A DNA stretch of 64,000 bases from Gemmatimonadota bacterium (GCA_003169895.1 PNAE01000013.1:126948-190947), one strand, 5' to 3'; counted from the stretch's first letter, positions 18,549 to 27,348 are shown. Translations and numbers: made by a program. Notes: generated by a model not told the origin, from the letters alone.

Positions 18549-20375
18549 CTAGTTGGAGAACTCCCAACGGATGCCGAAGGTGCTGCCAAGAGGCTGGATG
18601 AGATATCCGGGTACCGAGCCGGTTTTCACCGCTTGGAGGTTGACCCGGTCGTAATAGGCGAAGAACGGCCCGATCTGCAGCTCGATGATGCTCCGGAAGA
18701 ACGTCGCGCCGGGCAGCGCGATCGCGGTGCCGTCGGCGGCCCGCCCGCCAATGCCGGGACTCCAGGTCTCCACGACGCCTTGCAGCTTCAGACCGAAGAT
18801 GCCGCTCGGAAAGTTTCGCAGGAAGCGCGACCGCACCGTGGCGGTGGAGAGGGCGTGTTGCGGAGGCGTGCCGTCCGGCAGGCCGGCCCGCGGTTCCTCA
18901 TACACCGTCTCCAGCGTGAACCACCCGACCGGTGCGAGCCGCGCATGAAGCGTTATCCAATCGGTCCGGGGCAGTGGCGTGTAGCCCGTGATGGCGACAA
19001 ACTCCGGGAACGCCTTGGGCCGCCAGCCGTCATCGCGCGCGTAGCCGGCATCAATCGTCAGCAGTCGTGAGTCGAACCCCGCCGTGACCTGTCCGTCGGT
19101 GAACCGTTGTGGCAGGTCATCGCTGAGCGACGGACTCTGCACCCGGTGGCCGTCACTGATGGCGCCGCCGATCCGAAATCCGTAGGGGAGCTTGACTCCC
19201 ATTCTGCCGGTCACCCACTGACCGCGCCGGTCACCGTCGTGCCGTTGCGCCACCAACTGCACCGACCCGCTGACCCAATCCGTCGGCGCCCAACCCAGAT
19301 CGAGCCGGCTGTCGAGCGACGTCCAGCGCGTGTAGTGCCAGCCGCTGAGCTGGGCCGACCAGGTCGCCCGCCGCAATGCCGCGATACCACCGTACTCGCC
19401 GATGCCTTCGTGACCCGGTGCGGAATCGCTGGACCACGCGGTGTGCGCAGCGAACATGTCCACGCTGGCTCCCAATCCATCCGGTCGCGCGCGCCACGAC
19501 CCGCGCAACTGGGCATCCGTGCGCCCGCCGCGAACCTGCCGGCTGAGGGTGTCGTGCGTGACATCCGCCAACAGGAGATTCTGCGTGATGTCCCGGGTAA
19601 TGATCTGGCCCTGCACTCCGAAACGCGGCGATGGCACGTAGTTCAGTTGCAACCATCCGCTGGGCATGGTGCTGCCGCCGGTCCCGCCCGAGCTCGGGTT
19701 CAAGCCGAAGTAGTCGGCTGCAACAGCGACCCCGATGCCGCTCGGGTACCGGCGCTCGAACTCGGCGAAATAGCGAGCCAGGCCACGGTCACCCTGCCCT
19801 GCGCCGATCTTGGTCCGCGGCGCTTGACGATCGTGTCGTCGGGTGAAGAGGAAGACTCGCATCATCCCCGGTGACGTCTCGACCTCGACACGATCGAGGA
19901 ACCCGAGCGGGAATGTCGATGGATCGAACGCGAGCGAGTCCGGACCGATGGCCAGCATCGGCTGGCCATCGAGCACGTATTCCACCGACCCGGCACCGTG
20001 CCCGAGATAGTTCGGCAACACCGGGCTGCCGATCCACCCGCCGCGCTCGAGATACACGCCGGGCACCCGTGCCAGAAGTTCGCCGACGTCCTGCGCGGCA
20101 GCCCACTCGATCGAATCTCGATCGAGGACAATGCGGGTGCCGGCCGGCTGTATTGTCGACCCGCCGGGGAGCGGCATTGGTTGCAGCTGGATGCGCTGGT
20201 CCTTCTGCACCTGCAGCAGGCGGTCGGTCGCGGACACCGTGTCGCGCCGTCGCCGCAGGCTGTCCACCTTGGTGGTGTCCGGGGGCCGGTTGACCACCGG
20301 CTCCTGGGCCGGCGAACGCGTGGCGACACCGATGGCGAGTGCGCCGATCAACCGGAACAGGATCGGCGCACGCAT
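18549..20375 (-). CDS. Outer-membrane protein with TonB-dependent-receptor-like plug
   Basis: Exported beta-barrel-type protein of 608 residues. It has a signal peptide (first ~24 residues, ending RSPAQ-EP), then a plug-like segment (AAQDVGELLARVPGVYLERGG, then VEYVLDGQPM) at about residues 105-165. Many alternating aromatic/polar strands follow, and it ends in a terminal Phe-Ser-Asn preceded by Trp-Glu, similar to barrel termini. It is short for a TonB receptor and has no carboxypeptidase-like N-terminal domain. The substrate is unknown. It lies 8 bases after pepA and upstream of yicC. Confidence 0.75.
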   Translation of the reverse strand: MRAPILFRLIGALAIGVATRSPAQEPVVNRPPDTTKVDSLRRRRDTVSATDRLLQVQKDQRIQLQPMPLPGGSTIQPAGTRIVLDRDSIEWAAAQDVGELLARVPGVYLERGGWIGSPVLPNYLGHGAGSVEYVLDGQPMLAIGPDSLAFDPSTFPLGFLDRVEVETSPGMMRVFLFTRRHDRQAPRTKIGAGQGDRGLARYFAEFERRYPSGIGVAVAADYFGLNPSSGGTGGSTMPSGWLQLNYVPSPRFGVQGQIITRDITQNLLLADVTHDTLSRQVRGGRTDAQLRGSWRARPDGLGASVDMFAAHTAWSSDSAPGHEGIGEYGGIAALRRATWSAQLSGWHYTRWTSLDSRLDLGWAPTDWVSGSVQLVAQRHDGDRRGQWVTGRMGVKLPYGFRIGGAISDGHRVQSPSLSDDLPQRFTDGQVTAGFDSRLLTIDAGYARDDGWRPKAFPEFVAITGYTPLPRTDWITLHARLAPVGWFTLETVYEEPRAGLPDGTPPQHALSTATVRSRFLRNFPSGIFGLKLQGVVETWSPGIGGRAADGTAIALPGATFFRSIIELQIGPFFAYYDRVNLQAVKTGSVPGYLIQPLGSTFGIRWEFSN

Positions 20376-20383
20376 TGTGATGG

Positions 20384-21868
20384 TCAGGTTCGGGCGAGCA
20401 GGAACTCGGCGAACAGCCGCACCATCACGCCGGTGGGACCCTTCACCTGGGTGGGCGTCTCGCGGTCGGCATACGCCGTGCCCGCGATGTCGACGTGCGC
20501 CCATGGATACCCTTCCGCAAATTCCTTGAGGAACCAGCCCGCAGTGATGCTGCCGGCGGCACGCCCGCCGGAGTTCTTCATGTCCGCGATGTCCGACTTG
20601 ATCAGCTCCCGGTAGTCATCCCATAAGGGCAGCTCCCAGACCCGCTCATCAGCCGCCTCACCTGCGGCGAGCACGGCGCGCACCAAGGCCTGGTCAGTGC
20701 CCATCAATCCGCTCGCCGTGTGGCCGAGCCCGACCACGATGGCGCCGGTCAGGGTGGCGCAGTCGATCACGGCCGCTGGCGTGTACTGGCGGGCCCATGA
20801 GAGCGCATCGGCCAGGATCAGCCGACCCTCGGCATCGGTGTTCACGACTTCGATGGTCTTGCCGAGGTGTGACCCCACCACGTCGCCAGGCTTGTAGGCG
20901 GTCCCGGACGGCATGTTCTCGCACAGCGGAATCAGGCCGATCACATGCTGGTTCGGCTTGAGCGCGCCGAGCGCCTCGAAGGTGCCCAGCACGGCCGCGG
21001 CCCCGGACATGTCGAACTTCATGTCCTCCATGCTCTGCGCTGGCTTGATCGAGATGCCACCGGTGTCGAAGGTGACACCCTTCCCGACGAGAACGACCGG
21101 CGCCGCCGTGCTGCCACGATACTCGAGAATGACAAAGCGGGGTTCCAGCGCGCTTCCCTGCGCAACCGCCAGCAACGCCCGCATACCGGCCTTCGCGATC
21201 GCCGCCCGATCGAGCACCGTCACGGTGAACCCATGGCGCGCGGCGATCTCCCGCGCGCGCGCGGCCACGAACTCCGGGGTGCAGGTGTTGCTCGGCAAGA
21301 CCTGCAAGCCACGGGTCAGGGCCTGCCCCGCACCGATGGCGTTGCCGCGCGTCACCCCGGCGCCAAATTCAGCATCAGCAGCATCGATGATCAGCTCGCA
21401 CCGCTCGAAGGCCGGCTTCGGCGACTCCGGCGGGCGCTTGAGATCGGGAAAATGCCACGCTCCGAACGGCACGCCCTCGGCGAGCGATTGCGCTGCGCGG
21501 CCGGTCGGCACGCGCGGTGCGACGTCTCGGAGATAGGCCACAGCGGCAGCGGGTGCCCCCAGCGACCGCGCCTTCTTGCCGCCGATCGCTGCCGCGCGGC
21601 GCAACGTCGCCGCGCTGGCCTGATCGGCGTCACCGATGCCGACCAGGAGCACGCGCTCGGGGCCGTTCCCACCCGGATACAGCAGTGCGGTTTCGTCCTT
21701 CACGCCGGTGAAGTCGCCCGCAGCCCAGCAACGCCCGAGCGCACCTTCGCTGATCCGATCGAGGGCCGCGAGGCTCGGAGGCAGCGCCCCCTTGGCAACC
21801 GGGATGATCAGTAGCGGCGTCTTGACGGCGGCAACATCGGCGACGCGATGCGTTACAACGAGCGGCAT
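20384..21868 (-). CDS. pepA: Cytosol (leucyl) aminopeptidase PepA
   Basis: Dinuclear-zinc aminopeptidase of family M17, hexameric and cytoplasmic. Metal and catalytic motifs are intact: VGKGVTFDTGGISIKP, MSGAAAVLG, and the signature NTDAEGRLILADAL. The C-terminal DIAGTAY segment is present. 494 residues. First gene of the long minus-strand run; I see no convincing promoter in the GC-rich sequence upstream, apart from a short A/T tract around 21,932. Confidence 0.96.
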   Translation of the reverse strand: MPLVVTHRVADVAAVKTPLLIIPVAKGALPPSLAALDRISEGALGRCWAAGDFTGVKDETALLYPGGNGPERVLLVGIGDADQASAATLRRAAAIGGKKARSLGAPAAAVAYLRDVAPRVPTGRAAQSLAEGVPFGAWHFPDLKRPPESPKPAFERCELIIDAADAEFGAGVTRGNAIGAGQALTRGLQVLPSNTCTPEFVAARAREIAARHGFTVTVLDRAAIAKAGMRALLAVAQGSALEPRFVILEYRGSTAAPVVLVGKGVTFDTGGISIKPAQSMEDMKFDMSGAAAVLGTFEALGALKPNQHVIGLIPLCENMPSGTAYKPGDVVGSHLGKTIEVVNTDAEGRLILADALSWARQYTPAAVIDCATLTGAIVVGLGHTASGLMGTDQALVRAVLAAGEAADERVWELPLWDDYRELIKSDIADMKNSGGRAAGSITAGWFLKEFAEGYPWAHVDIAGTAYADRETPTQVKGPTGVMVRLFAEFLLART

Positions 21869-22203
21869 GATGCTCCCAGGTAGGTTATCGACGGTGCGGC
21901 ACTCGTGGCGCGTTGGTGTCGCCGCGCGGGAAAATAAACGTGACTGCGCTCAGGAGCAGGCGGCGATGCTATTTGGCAGCCGCCGTCGCTGCCCAGCGGT
22001 CATCTTCTCCCCTGCGATCAGGCGCACGCGGTAGCATTAAGCAGTGTGAGCCCGATGCGACGGGTCGCGGCGGTGTTGCGCCGGCTGGGATGAACTGACG
22101 CCGTATCGGCTCCCGTGGTTGGTGTCACGAGAAGCCAGGCGCCGTCCGATCGAGTGGCGGTCAACCGGGGATTCGAATGCGGGGGTTCGTGCGAGTGCGG
22201 CAA
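21869..22203. other. Non-coding gap between pepA and tRNA-Leu
   Basis: About 335 bases without a credible gene. It must hold the pepA promoter and the 3' end of the tRNA transcript, but no -10/-35 pair stands out. An imperfect hairpin (GGCGGC at 21959-21964 with GCCGCC at 21979-21984, extended by TGC/GCA) could end tRNA transcription, although no U-tract follows. A palindromic ATTCGAAT near 22,172 resembles a tRNA T-loop but no tRNA can be folded around it. Confidence 0.5.
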
Positions 22204-22286
22204 TGCCCAAGGAGGGACTCGAACCCTCAATCCGTTGCCGGAAGCGGATTTTGAGTCCGCCGCGTATACCGTTCCGCCACTCGGGC
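22204..22286 (-). tRNA. tRNA-Leu (anticodon CAA)
   Basis: Read on the minus strand, the acceptor GCCCGAG pairs with CTTGGGC. The D-arm is followed by an anticodon stem GCGGA/TCCGC with loop CTCAAAA (anticodon CAA, codon UUG). A long variable arm follows, as in class II tRNAs, and then the T-arm GAGGG-TTCGAGT-CCCTC. 83 bases with discriminator A, as expected for tRNA-Leu. CCA is not encoded. Confidence 0.95.
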
Positions 22287-22319
22287 CTTGGCGAACGAAG
22301 GCTGGCGACGCCGCTTGCG

Positions 22320-22829
22320 TCAAGGCTCCTGGTCGACCAGCGGTCGAAACCCGGCGCCGGTGCGCTGTTGCTGCAGTTCCCGCACCTTCTGCAGTAGCTG
22401 GTCACGGGCGACCTGGAACTGCCCGCGTTGCACTGGATTCAGGATCGGAGCCAGCTCGCGCATCTCGTCCCGGAAGCTTTCGGCGTACGCGACGCGATTC
22501 GCGTTGAGCGCGTCCACGAATCGAGACACACTGTCCGGATTGGCGGCAACCCCGGGGGTCAGTTCCCGGTTGAGTGACTGCCGGAGCTGGCGCTCCTCCG
22601 TCTCCAGGCTCTCCCGCCTTTGGGCCCAGGCCAGCACTGCTCGCTGGAAGCGCGGCTGCTGTTCGGGCGTGAGCGCCATCACCCGGGTTACCCGAGTGAG
22701 AAATATCTGTTCGATGTCCCGAACGAGCGCGGCGCGCGCGGGGCGCGGATTCCCTGGCCGCTGCGCCGCGAGCGGCGCCACGGCGAACAACGACACGATC
22801 ATCGCTGCTTGGACTCGACCGATGTTCAT
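22320..22829 (-). CDS. Small secreted helical protein (Spy/CpxP-like) in sigma-factor operon
   Basis: 169-residue exported protein with a signal peptide (MNIGRVQAAMIVSLFAVAPLAAQ). The mature part is charged and almost wholly helical (ALTPEQQPRFQRAVLAW, LNPVQRGQFQVARDQLLQKVRELQQQR). Repeated LTPxQ/LNPxQ segments recall the LTxxQ motifs of periplasmic Spy/CpxP stress chaperones; homology is suggested, not proven. Its ATG overlaps the anti-sigma stop (ATGA), so it is the third gene of the ECF sigma operon and a likely envelope-stress effector or modulator. Confidence 0.72.
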   Translation of the reverse strand: MNIGRVQAAMIVSLFAVAPLAAQRPGNPRPARAALVRDIEQIFLTRVTRVMALTPEQQPRFQRAVLAWAQRRESLETEERQLRQSLNRELTPGVAANPDSVSRFVDALNANRVAYAESFRDEMRELAPILNPVQRGQFQVARDQLLQKVRELQQQRTGAGFRPLVDQEP

Positions 22830-23350
22830 TGCCCCCCCTCGGAGCGGAGCAGTTGCTCCAGTTCGCTATCCGTCAGATCCCCCAGATGCGGCAGCACGCC
22901 GGGAGTGGCATCGGCCGGACTCGGACCCAGCGACTGCAGCACCGATCGGAGTTGCGACTCATCGAGCCCCTGCAGCTCCGGCAGCATCGCCGCCGCGATC
23001 GTGGAGTCCCCGGTCGGTCTGCGCCCCGCACGGTCGGGTAGTGGCACCCAAAACATCAATGCAACGCATGCCGCTGCGGCGATCAGCCCGATCACGACGC
23101 CCCGCCAGGGGATCCGGCCGACGACGCCCGGGGGCGGTCCCGCGTTGCGGAGCCGGTCGGTCACCGACCGGGCGACACGGTCAGTCACGACCACCGTTCC
23201 AGCCTCGAGCGCGATTCCCGCGCGGACGATCCGCCACTCCAGCGCGCAATCCGCGCACGCGTCGAGATGGCTCGCCTCCGGATCGGTCCATCGCGCTCTG
23301 GCGTGCGCCACATCGGGCATCCGGTCGCGCATCGCCTCACAGTCAATCAT
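22826..23350 (-). CDS. Transmembrane anti-sigma factor (zinc-finger type)
   Basis: 174 residues with an N-terminal HxxxCxxC anti-sigma zinc motif (H28, C32, C35), one transmembrane helix at about residues 83-104, and a ~70-residue outer segment ending in LGDLTDSELEQLLRSEGG. It should hold the neighbouring ECF sigma factor at the membrane until signalled. The ATG overlaps the sigma-factor stop codon, and its stop overlaps the next ATG, so the three genes are translated as a block. Confidence 0.85.
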   Translation of the reverse strand: MIDCEAMRDRMPDVAHARARWTDPEASHLDACADCALEWRIVRAGIALEAGTVVVTDRVARSVTDRLRNAGPPPGVVGRIPWRGVVIGLIAAAACVALMFWVPLPDRAGRRPTGDSTIAAAMLPELQGLDESQLRSVLQSLGPSPADATPGVLPHLGDLTDSELEQLLRSEGGQ

Positions 23351-23883
23351 GCCAGCAACTCCTTCAAGCGCCTGACCGCGTGATGATAGTGCACCCGTGC
23401 TGCGCCCGGCGTGCTGCCAAGCGACGCCGCAATCTCGCTGTAGTCAAGACCCTGCTGGACGCGGAGCAGGAACACCTCGCGCTGCAGCCGCGGCAGTCGC
23501 CGCAGGCCCGCCTGAAGCTGTCGCCCCATCTCGTCCGCCGCGAGTTCACCGGCCGGATCGGCCGCGTCGACAATGTCGTGCTCCTCGATCTCGAGAAAGA
23601 CGCGGCCCTTGTTCTGGCGAAACCGGTCCTTCAGCACATTGCCGGCAATGCGATAGAGCCAGCCCCGGAACGACCCATCACCGCGCCAGCCATGCAGCCC
23701 ACGAAACGCCTTGAAAAATGTGTCCTGAACGAGATCTTCCACCTCGGCGCTCGCCGCACCCGAGGCGGCCAGGTAGCGCCCGAGCGCCGCCGCATAACGG
23801 TGCACCAGTTGGGTCGCCGCCGACTCGTCGCCGCCGCGCCAAGCAGCGACCAGTTCAGGATCCGTCACGGGCTGGCCACCCAC
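23347..23883 (-). CDS. ECF RNA-polymerase sigma factor (RpoE-like)
   Basis: Alternative sigma factor. Region 2 is visible as DLVQDTFFKAFRGLHGWRGDGSFRGWLYRIAGNVLKDRFRQ (in pieces, residues ~50-95) and region 4 as LPRLQREVFLLRVQQGLDYSEIAASLGSTPGAARVHYHHAVRRLKELL. The start is not certain: GTG 23883 or GTG 23868 fit the length of the family (~175 residues); the frame stays open to 24051. It heads an operon with its anti-sigma and a Spy-like protein. Confidence 0.9.
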   Translation of the reverse strand: MGGQPVTDPELVAAWRGGDESAATQLVHRYAAALGRYLAASGAASAEVEDLVQDTFFKAFRGLHGWRGDGSFRGWLYRIAGNVLKDRFRQNKGRVFLEIEEHDIVDAADPAGELAADEMGRQLQAGLRRLPRLQREVFLLRVQQGLDYSEIAASLGSTPGAARVHYHHAVRRLKELLA

Positions 23884-24083
23884 CCATAGGAGCGCTTCCT
23901 GACACGACGGCCCCACACGCGGTTCGTTAGGAAGGTGTCGATCCGAAGCAGCACCCTCACCATCCACCCGGTCCGGCGGATGGGAGTGCCCGTCCTTGTG
24001 CACAAAGCGCACATCACATTGTAAACATTGTTGATATGATATGGCACACAAGGTAGTTTCAACGCCGTCAACACCGGATCAAC
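23884..24083. promoter_or_regulatory. Divergent promoter region with AT-rich core and direct repeat
   Basis: Intergenic space between the sigma-factor gene (minus) and the glycerophosphodiesterase gene (plus). A ~40-base low-GC core around 24013-24050 stands out from its surroundings and contains the 7-base direct repeat ACATTGT at 24016-24022 and 24025-24031, plus TGATATGATATGG. A minus-strand TTGAAA lies next to TATCAT but the spacing (15) is short. A regulator site for one or both genes is plausible. Confidence 0.45.
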
Positions 24084-24812
24084 ATGGATTCCAGACAGTT
24101 TCCCACAGCGGGTCGGCCCTTCGTCATCGGACACCGCGGGGCATCCGCGCATGCGCCAGAGAATTCCCTCGCTGCGTTTCGAATGGCCGCGACACCGGAT
24201 CACGCCGGCTCCTGCGACGGCGTGGAGCTCGACCTCCAGACGACTGCTGACGGTGAATTCGTGGTGCATCACGATCCGGCCCTGCGCTCGGGAGAAGTGA
24301 TCGGCGCAGTACCTCTTGGCATGGTCCGCGCCACCCGGCTCGAAGATGGCTCACGAGTACCGACGCTGGCGGAGGCACTGGAGAGCCTGCGGGGCGTTGA
24401 GGTGTTCATCGAGGCGAAGCGCCTGCCGCGCGGTGCAACCAGCGGCCTGGTGAGCCAGCTTCGCGCGTGCCGGGACGTTCGCTGCCACGTTCACGCCGTC
24501 GACCATCGCATCATCGCCCGCCTTCGTCACCTCGACGCCAACCTGCCGCTGGGGGTATTGTCGTGTTCGTATCCGATCGATCCGATCCGGCAGGTACGGG
24601 ACGCCGGCGCCACGACCCTCTGGGAGGAGGCGTACCTGATTGACGAGGCGCTGGTCGTCACCTGCCGGCGCGCAGGGATCGCGCTGGTCGCGTGGACGGT
24701 GAACGATCGCGCCGAGGCAGAGCGTTTGACCAGGCTGGGAGTGGACGGGTTGTGCGGAGATTGGCCCGAGCGGTTGCGGCAGGACAGCCGTGAGCCGGGA
24801 GCCGAGTGGTAG
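24084..24812 (+). CDS. Glycerophosphodiester phosphodiesterase
   Basis: GDPD-family TIM-barrel enzyme hydrolysing glycerophosphodiesters to glycerol-3-phosphate and an alcohol. Active-site motifs GHRGASAHAPENSLAAF (residues ~16-32), ELDLQTTADGEFVVHHDP and EAK (metal Glu) are intact; the C-terminus has AWTVND and GVDGLCGDWPE. No signal peptide, so cytoplasmic. 242 residues. It is the only plus-strand gene for several kilobases and is convergent with rpmA. Confidence 0.92.
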   Translation: MDSRQFPTAGRPFVIGHRGASAHAPENSLAAFRMAATPDHAGSCDGVELDLQTTADGEFVVHHDPALRSGEVIGAVPLGMVRATRLEDGSRVPTLAEALESLRGVEVFIEAKRLPRGATSGLVSQLRACRDVRCHVHAVDHRIIARLRHLDANLPLGVLSCSYPIDPIRQVRDAGATTLWEEAYLIDEALVVTCRRAGIALVAWTVNDRAEAERLTRLGVDGLCGDWPERLRQDSREPGAEW

Positions 24813-24882
24813 CTGGCGCGTGCGATTCGGCTCGGGTCGCGCAGGCTAGCTCAACTCACGGGCTCATGGCTCATGGCTGCCC

Positions 24883-24913
24883 CAACAAGAAAGGCGCCCC
24901 AGCCTGGAGCGCC
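24883..24913 (-). terminator. Rho-independent terminator of rplU-rpmA
   Basis: On the minus strand GGCGCTCC pairs with GGGGCGCC (one G-T wobble) around the loop AGGCT, followed by TTTCTTGTT. It lies about 30 bases after the rpmA stop codon. Confidence 0.75.
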
Positions 24914-24941
24914 CCATGGCGCGTTGATCTATCGCGACGAG

Positions 24942-25211
24942 TCAGCTCGTCGCCGTCGCCACCGGATACACCGAGATCTTCAGGCGGTCGCGATCCTTGC
25001 GCTCAAACTTGACCACGCCGTCGATGTAGCTGTGCAGTGAATCGTCCTTGGCCTTGAACACGTTGTTGCCAACGTGGAACCGCGTACCGCGCTGCTTGAC
25101 GAGGATACTACCTGCCGTTACACGTTCGCCGCCGAAATGCTTGACGCCGAGGTATTGCGGATTTGAGTTGCGGCCGTTGCGGCTGGAGCCGACGCCCTTT
25201 TTATGTGCCAT
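24942..25211 (-). CDS. rpmA: 50S ribosomal protein L27
   Basis: 89-residue ribosomal protein. The start [29 protein letters not shown] is canonical, without the cleavable N-terminal extension of Firmicutes L27, followed by [15 protein letters not shown]. It sits 8 bases after rplU and ends just before a terminator. Confidence 0.98.
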   Translation of the reverse strand: MAHKKGVGSSRNGRNSNPQYLGVKHFGGERVTAGSILVKQRGTRFHVGNNVFKAKDDSLHSYIDGVVKFERKDRDRLKISVYPVATATS

Positions 25212-25219
25212 CTGTCACC

Positions 25220-25537
25220 TCACCCGAGCACGACGTCGGTGATGCGAACCTCGGTGAACTTCTGCCGATGTCCCGTCTTACGGCGGTACCCCTTCCGGCG
25301 CTTGAACTTGAACACGTAGATCTTGTCTTCCTTGCCGTGGCCGATCACTTCGGCGGATACTGACGCACCGGCGATGGTCGGCGTGCCGGTCGTAATCGAG
25401 TCGCCAGAAGCACCCAGCAACACTTCATTGAAGACCAGCTTGTCGCCCGGCGACTTTTCTTCCATCAAAGGAAGCTTGATAGTCGCGCCGGTCTCAGCGC
25501 GCCACTGTTTACCCAGAGCTTTGAAAATGGCGTACAT
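25220..25537 (-). CDS. rplU: 50S ribosomal protein L21
   Basis: 105 residues. L21 signatures are MYAIFKALGKQWR at the start and the C-terminal KFKRRKGYRRKTGHRQKFTEVRI. ATG at 25537 was chosen on homology; a further 17 open codons lie upstream. The order RNase G - rplU - rpmA is common in bacteria. Confidence 0.97.
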   Translation of the reverse strand: MYAIFKALGKQWRAETGATIKLPLMEEKSPGDKLVFNEVLLGASGDSITTGTPTIAGASVSAEVIGHGKEDKIYVFKFKRRKGYRRKTGHRQKFTEVRITDVVLG

Positions 25538-25569
25538 GGCCCACTGAATCCCGTCGTAAGTAGCCGGAA

Positions 25570-25599
25570 ATGATAATCTTAGGAGCATGGGCAGGGCAA
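25570..25599 (-). promoter_or_regulatory. Promoter of rplU-rpmA
   Basis: Minus-strand -35 TTGCCC (25594-25599) and -10 TATCAT (25570-25575, five of six consensus bases) separated by 18 bases. The predicted transcript start is near 25,563, about 25 bases before the rplU ATG, so ribosomal-protein transcription can start independently of the RNase G gene. Confidence 0.6.
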
Positions 25600-25707
25600 G
25601 TCTCGTGAGAGATGCACTAGGCGTGAGCCGGCGGCGTAACCTCGCCGCGTGACCCCGGGTGCCTCGCCGAGTCGACCGTTTGGAGGCTCATGCCTCAGGG
25701 CGCTATC

Positions 25708-27348
25708 CTATGCCACCGAGTAGAGCTCGGTCACATCCCTGCCCGCGGGCCGCGACATCAGCCGGAATTCGTCAAGCCGCAGCATGGGATCGTCCCGCAC
25801 CTCGAGGTCCAGGCCACCCTGTTTGCCCAGGCTGGTGACCAGCTTCGGCTCTTCTTCCAAGAGATACAGCGCCACATCGGGATGGAGCCGGATCGCCAAC
25901 TTGCGTTCCTTGCGGTCGGTTCCGGCCCGCTTCAGCGCCCGCTCCAATCGGCGCGTGACGACCTCGGGTGAGAACACCCGGCCCGTGCCATGGCAAATGG
26001 CGCACTCGCGGGTCATCGATGCCCACAGCGATGGTCGCACGCGCTGCCGGGTCATCTCGATCAGGCCCAGTTCCGACACTGCATAGGCGCGAGTGCGGGC
26101 GCGGTCGCGACCGAGATGGGTGCGGAGTTCCTGCACGACCCGGTCGCGGTTGGCTTTCGTCTCCATGTCGATGAAGTCGGCGACGATGATGCCGCCGACA
26201 TCCCGCAGACGGATCTGCCGGGCGATCTCCCGAGCCGCTTCAATATTGGTCCGCAGAATGGTCTTCTCGGGATCGCGCTTCCCGGTATACCGGCCGGTGT
26301 TCACGTCGATCGAGACCAGGGCCTCGGTGGGCTGGATGATGAGATAGCCACCGCTCGGCAGTTCGACGCGCGGCTGGAACAGATCGCGAATCTCGGTTTC
26401 GAGCTTGAACCGGTCGAACAACGGCGCGGGTTCGTCGTAGTAGTGCACCCGCTCGATCAGTTCCGGGTCGATGAGCTCGAGGTACTGGCTGATTTCGTGG
26501 TGCAGTTCGCGCGAGTCGACCCAGAGTGCATCAACCTTGGCAGAAAACACATCGCGCACCAGGCTGCGCGTCAGCGACGCTTCGCGGTGCAGTAGCGCCG
26601 GTCCGCGGCGGGCGTACAACTGCTTCCGCTTGATCTTCTTCCAGGTGTTGATGAGCGACAGGATTTCGCGCCGAAAGTGATCCTCGGTGACGCCTTCCGC
26701 GACCGTGCGCACGATCACGCCGCCAACGTCGTGCGGCATCAGCTTGGACACCATCTCGCGGAGCTTGGCGCGCTGCTCGCGGTTCTCGATCTTGCGCGAC
26801 ACGCCAACTTTGGTAGCGTAGGGCATGTACACGAGGAAGCGGCCCGCCAGGGAAATCTGCGCGGTGACACGGCAGCCCTTGGTCGAGATGGGTTCCTTGG
26901 TGACCTGGACCGGCAGCATCTCGCCCTTCTTGAGGCGCTCGGCGATATCGGGAATCGCGCGGCGGCCGCCGATCTCGCGCCGGCCGCCGTCGCCGCGCCG
27001 CTTCCCGGACACCAGTGCGGCTTCAGGCGGTCCGGAGGACTCGGCGTCCGGTTCGCCGTCCGGGTCGACGGCGGCGTCAGCGTTTTCGTCCGCTTGGTCC
27101 TCGGGGTCGTCGTCCTCTTCGGGTTCGAGCAGATCCGATGCGTGGAGGTAAGCGCTCTTTTCCAGGCCGATGTCGACGAACGCAGCCTGGATGCCGCCGA
27201 GCACGGCGTCTACCCGGCCGTAGTAGATGTCGCCGACGGTGCGTCGCTGGTCAGGGCGATCGACCAGCAGCTCGACGAGTCGGTCGTCCTCGAGGATGGC
27301 AACACGGGTTTCGCGAGGGGTGCCGGAAATCAGGATTTCGCGCTTCAC
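25708..27348 (-). CDS. Ribonuclease E/G-family endoribonuclease (RNase G type)
   Basis: Single-strand-specific endoribonuclease for rRNA processing and mRNA decay. It starts KREILISG, with an N-terminal S1 domain (VGDIYYGRVDAVLGGIQAAFVDIG). That domain is interrupted by a very acidic insertion of ~35 residues (EPEEDDDPEDQADENADA onward). Catalytic Asp residues appear in VSIDVNTGRY and IIVADFIDM, and the zinc-link Cys pair in CAICHGTG. About 546 residues, without the long RNase E scaffold tail. GTG 27348 fits the homologous start; TTG 27378 is the alternative. Confidence 0.92.
   Translation of the reverse strand: MKREILISGTPRETRVAILEDDRLVELLVDRPDQRRTVGDIYYGRVDAVLGGIQAAFVDIGLEKSAYLHASDLLEPEEDDDPEDQADENADAAVDPDGEPDAESSGPPEAALVSGKRRGDGGRREIGGRRAIPDIAERLKKGEMLPVQVTKEPISTKGCRVTAQISLAGRFLVYMPYATKVGVSRKIENREQRAKLREMVSKLMPHDVGGVIVRTVAEGVTEDHFRREILSLINTWKKIKRKQLYARRGPALLHREASLTRSLVRDVFSAKVDALWVDSRELHHEISQYLELIDPELIERVHYYDEPAPLFDRFKLETEIRDLFQPRVELPSGGYLIIQPTEALVSIDVNTGRYTGKRDPEKTILRTNIEAAREIARQIRLRDVGGIIVADFIDMETKANRDRVVQELRTHLGRDRARTRAYAVSELGLIEMTRQRVRPSLWASMTRECAICHGTGRVFSPEVVTRRLERALKRAGTDRKERKLAIRLHPDVALYLLEEEPKLVTSLGKQGGLDLEVRDDPMLRLDEFRLMSRPAGRDVTELYSVA

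Noticed and set aside
22160-22200. Possible second tRNA (T-loop-like GATTCGAAT)
   Set aside because: No acceptor, D-arm or anticodon stem can be built around it; it is only a short palindrome.
25683-25696. Hairpin GAGGC-TCAT-GCCTC as RNase G terminator
   Set aside because: Short stem without a U-tract on the minus strand; too weak to call.
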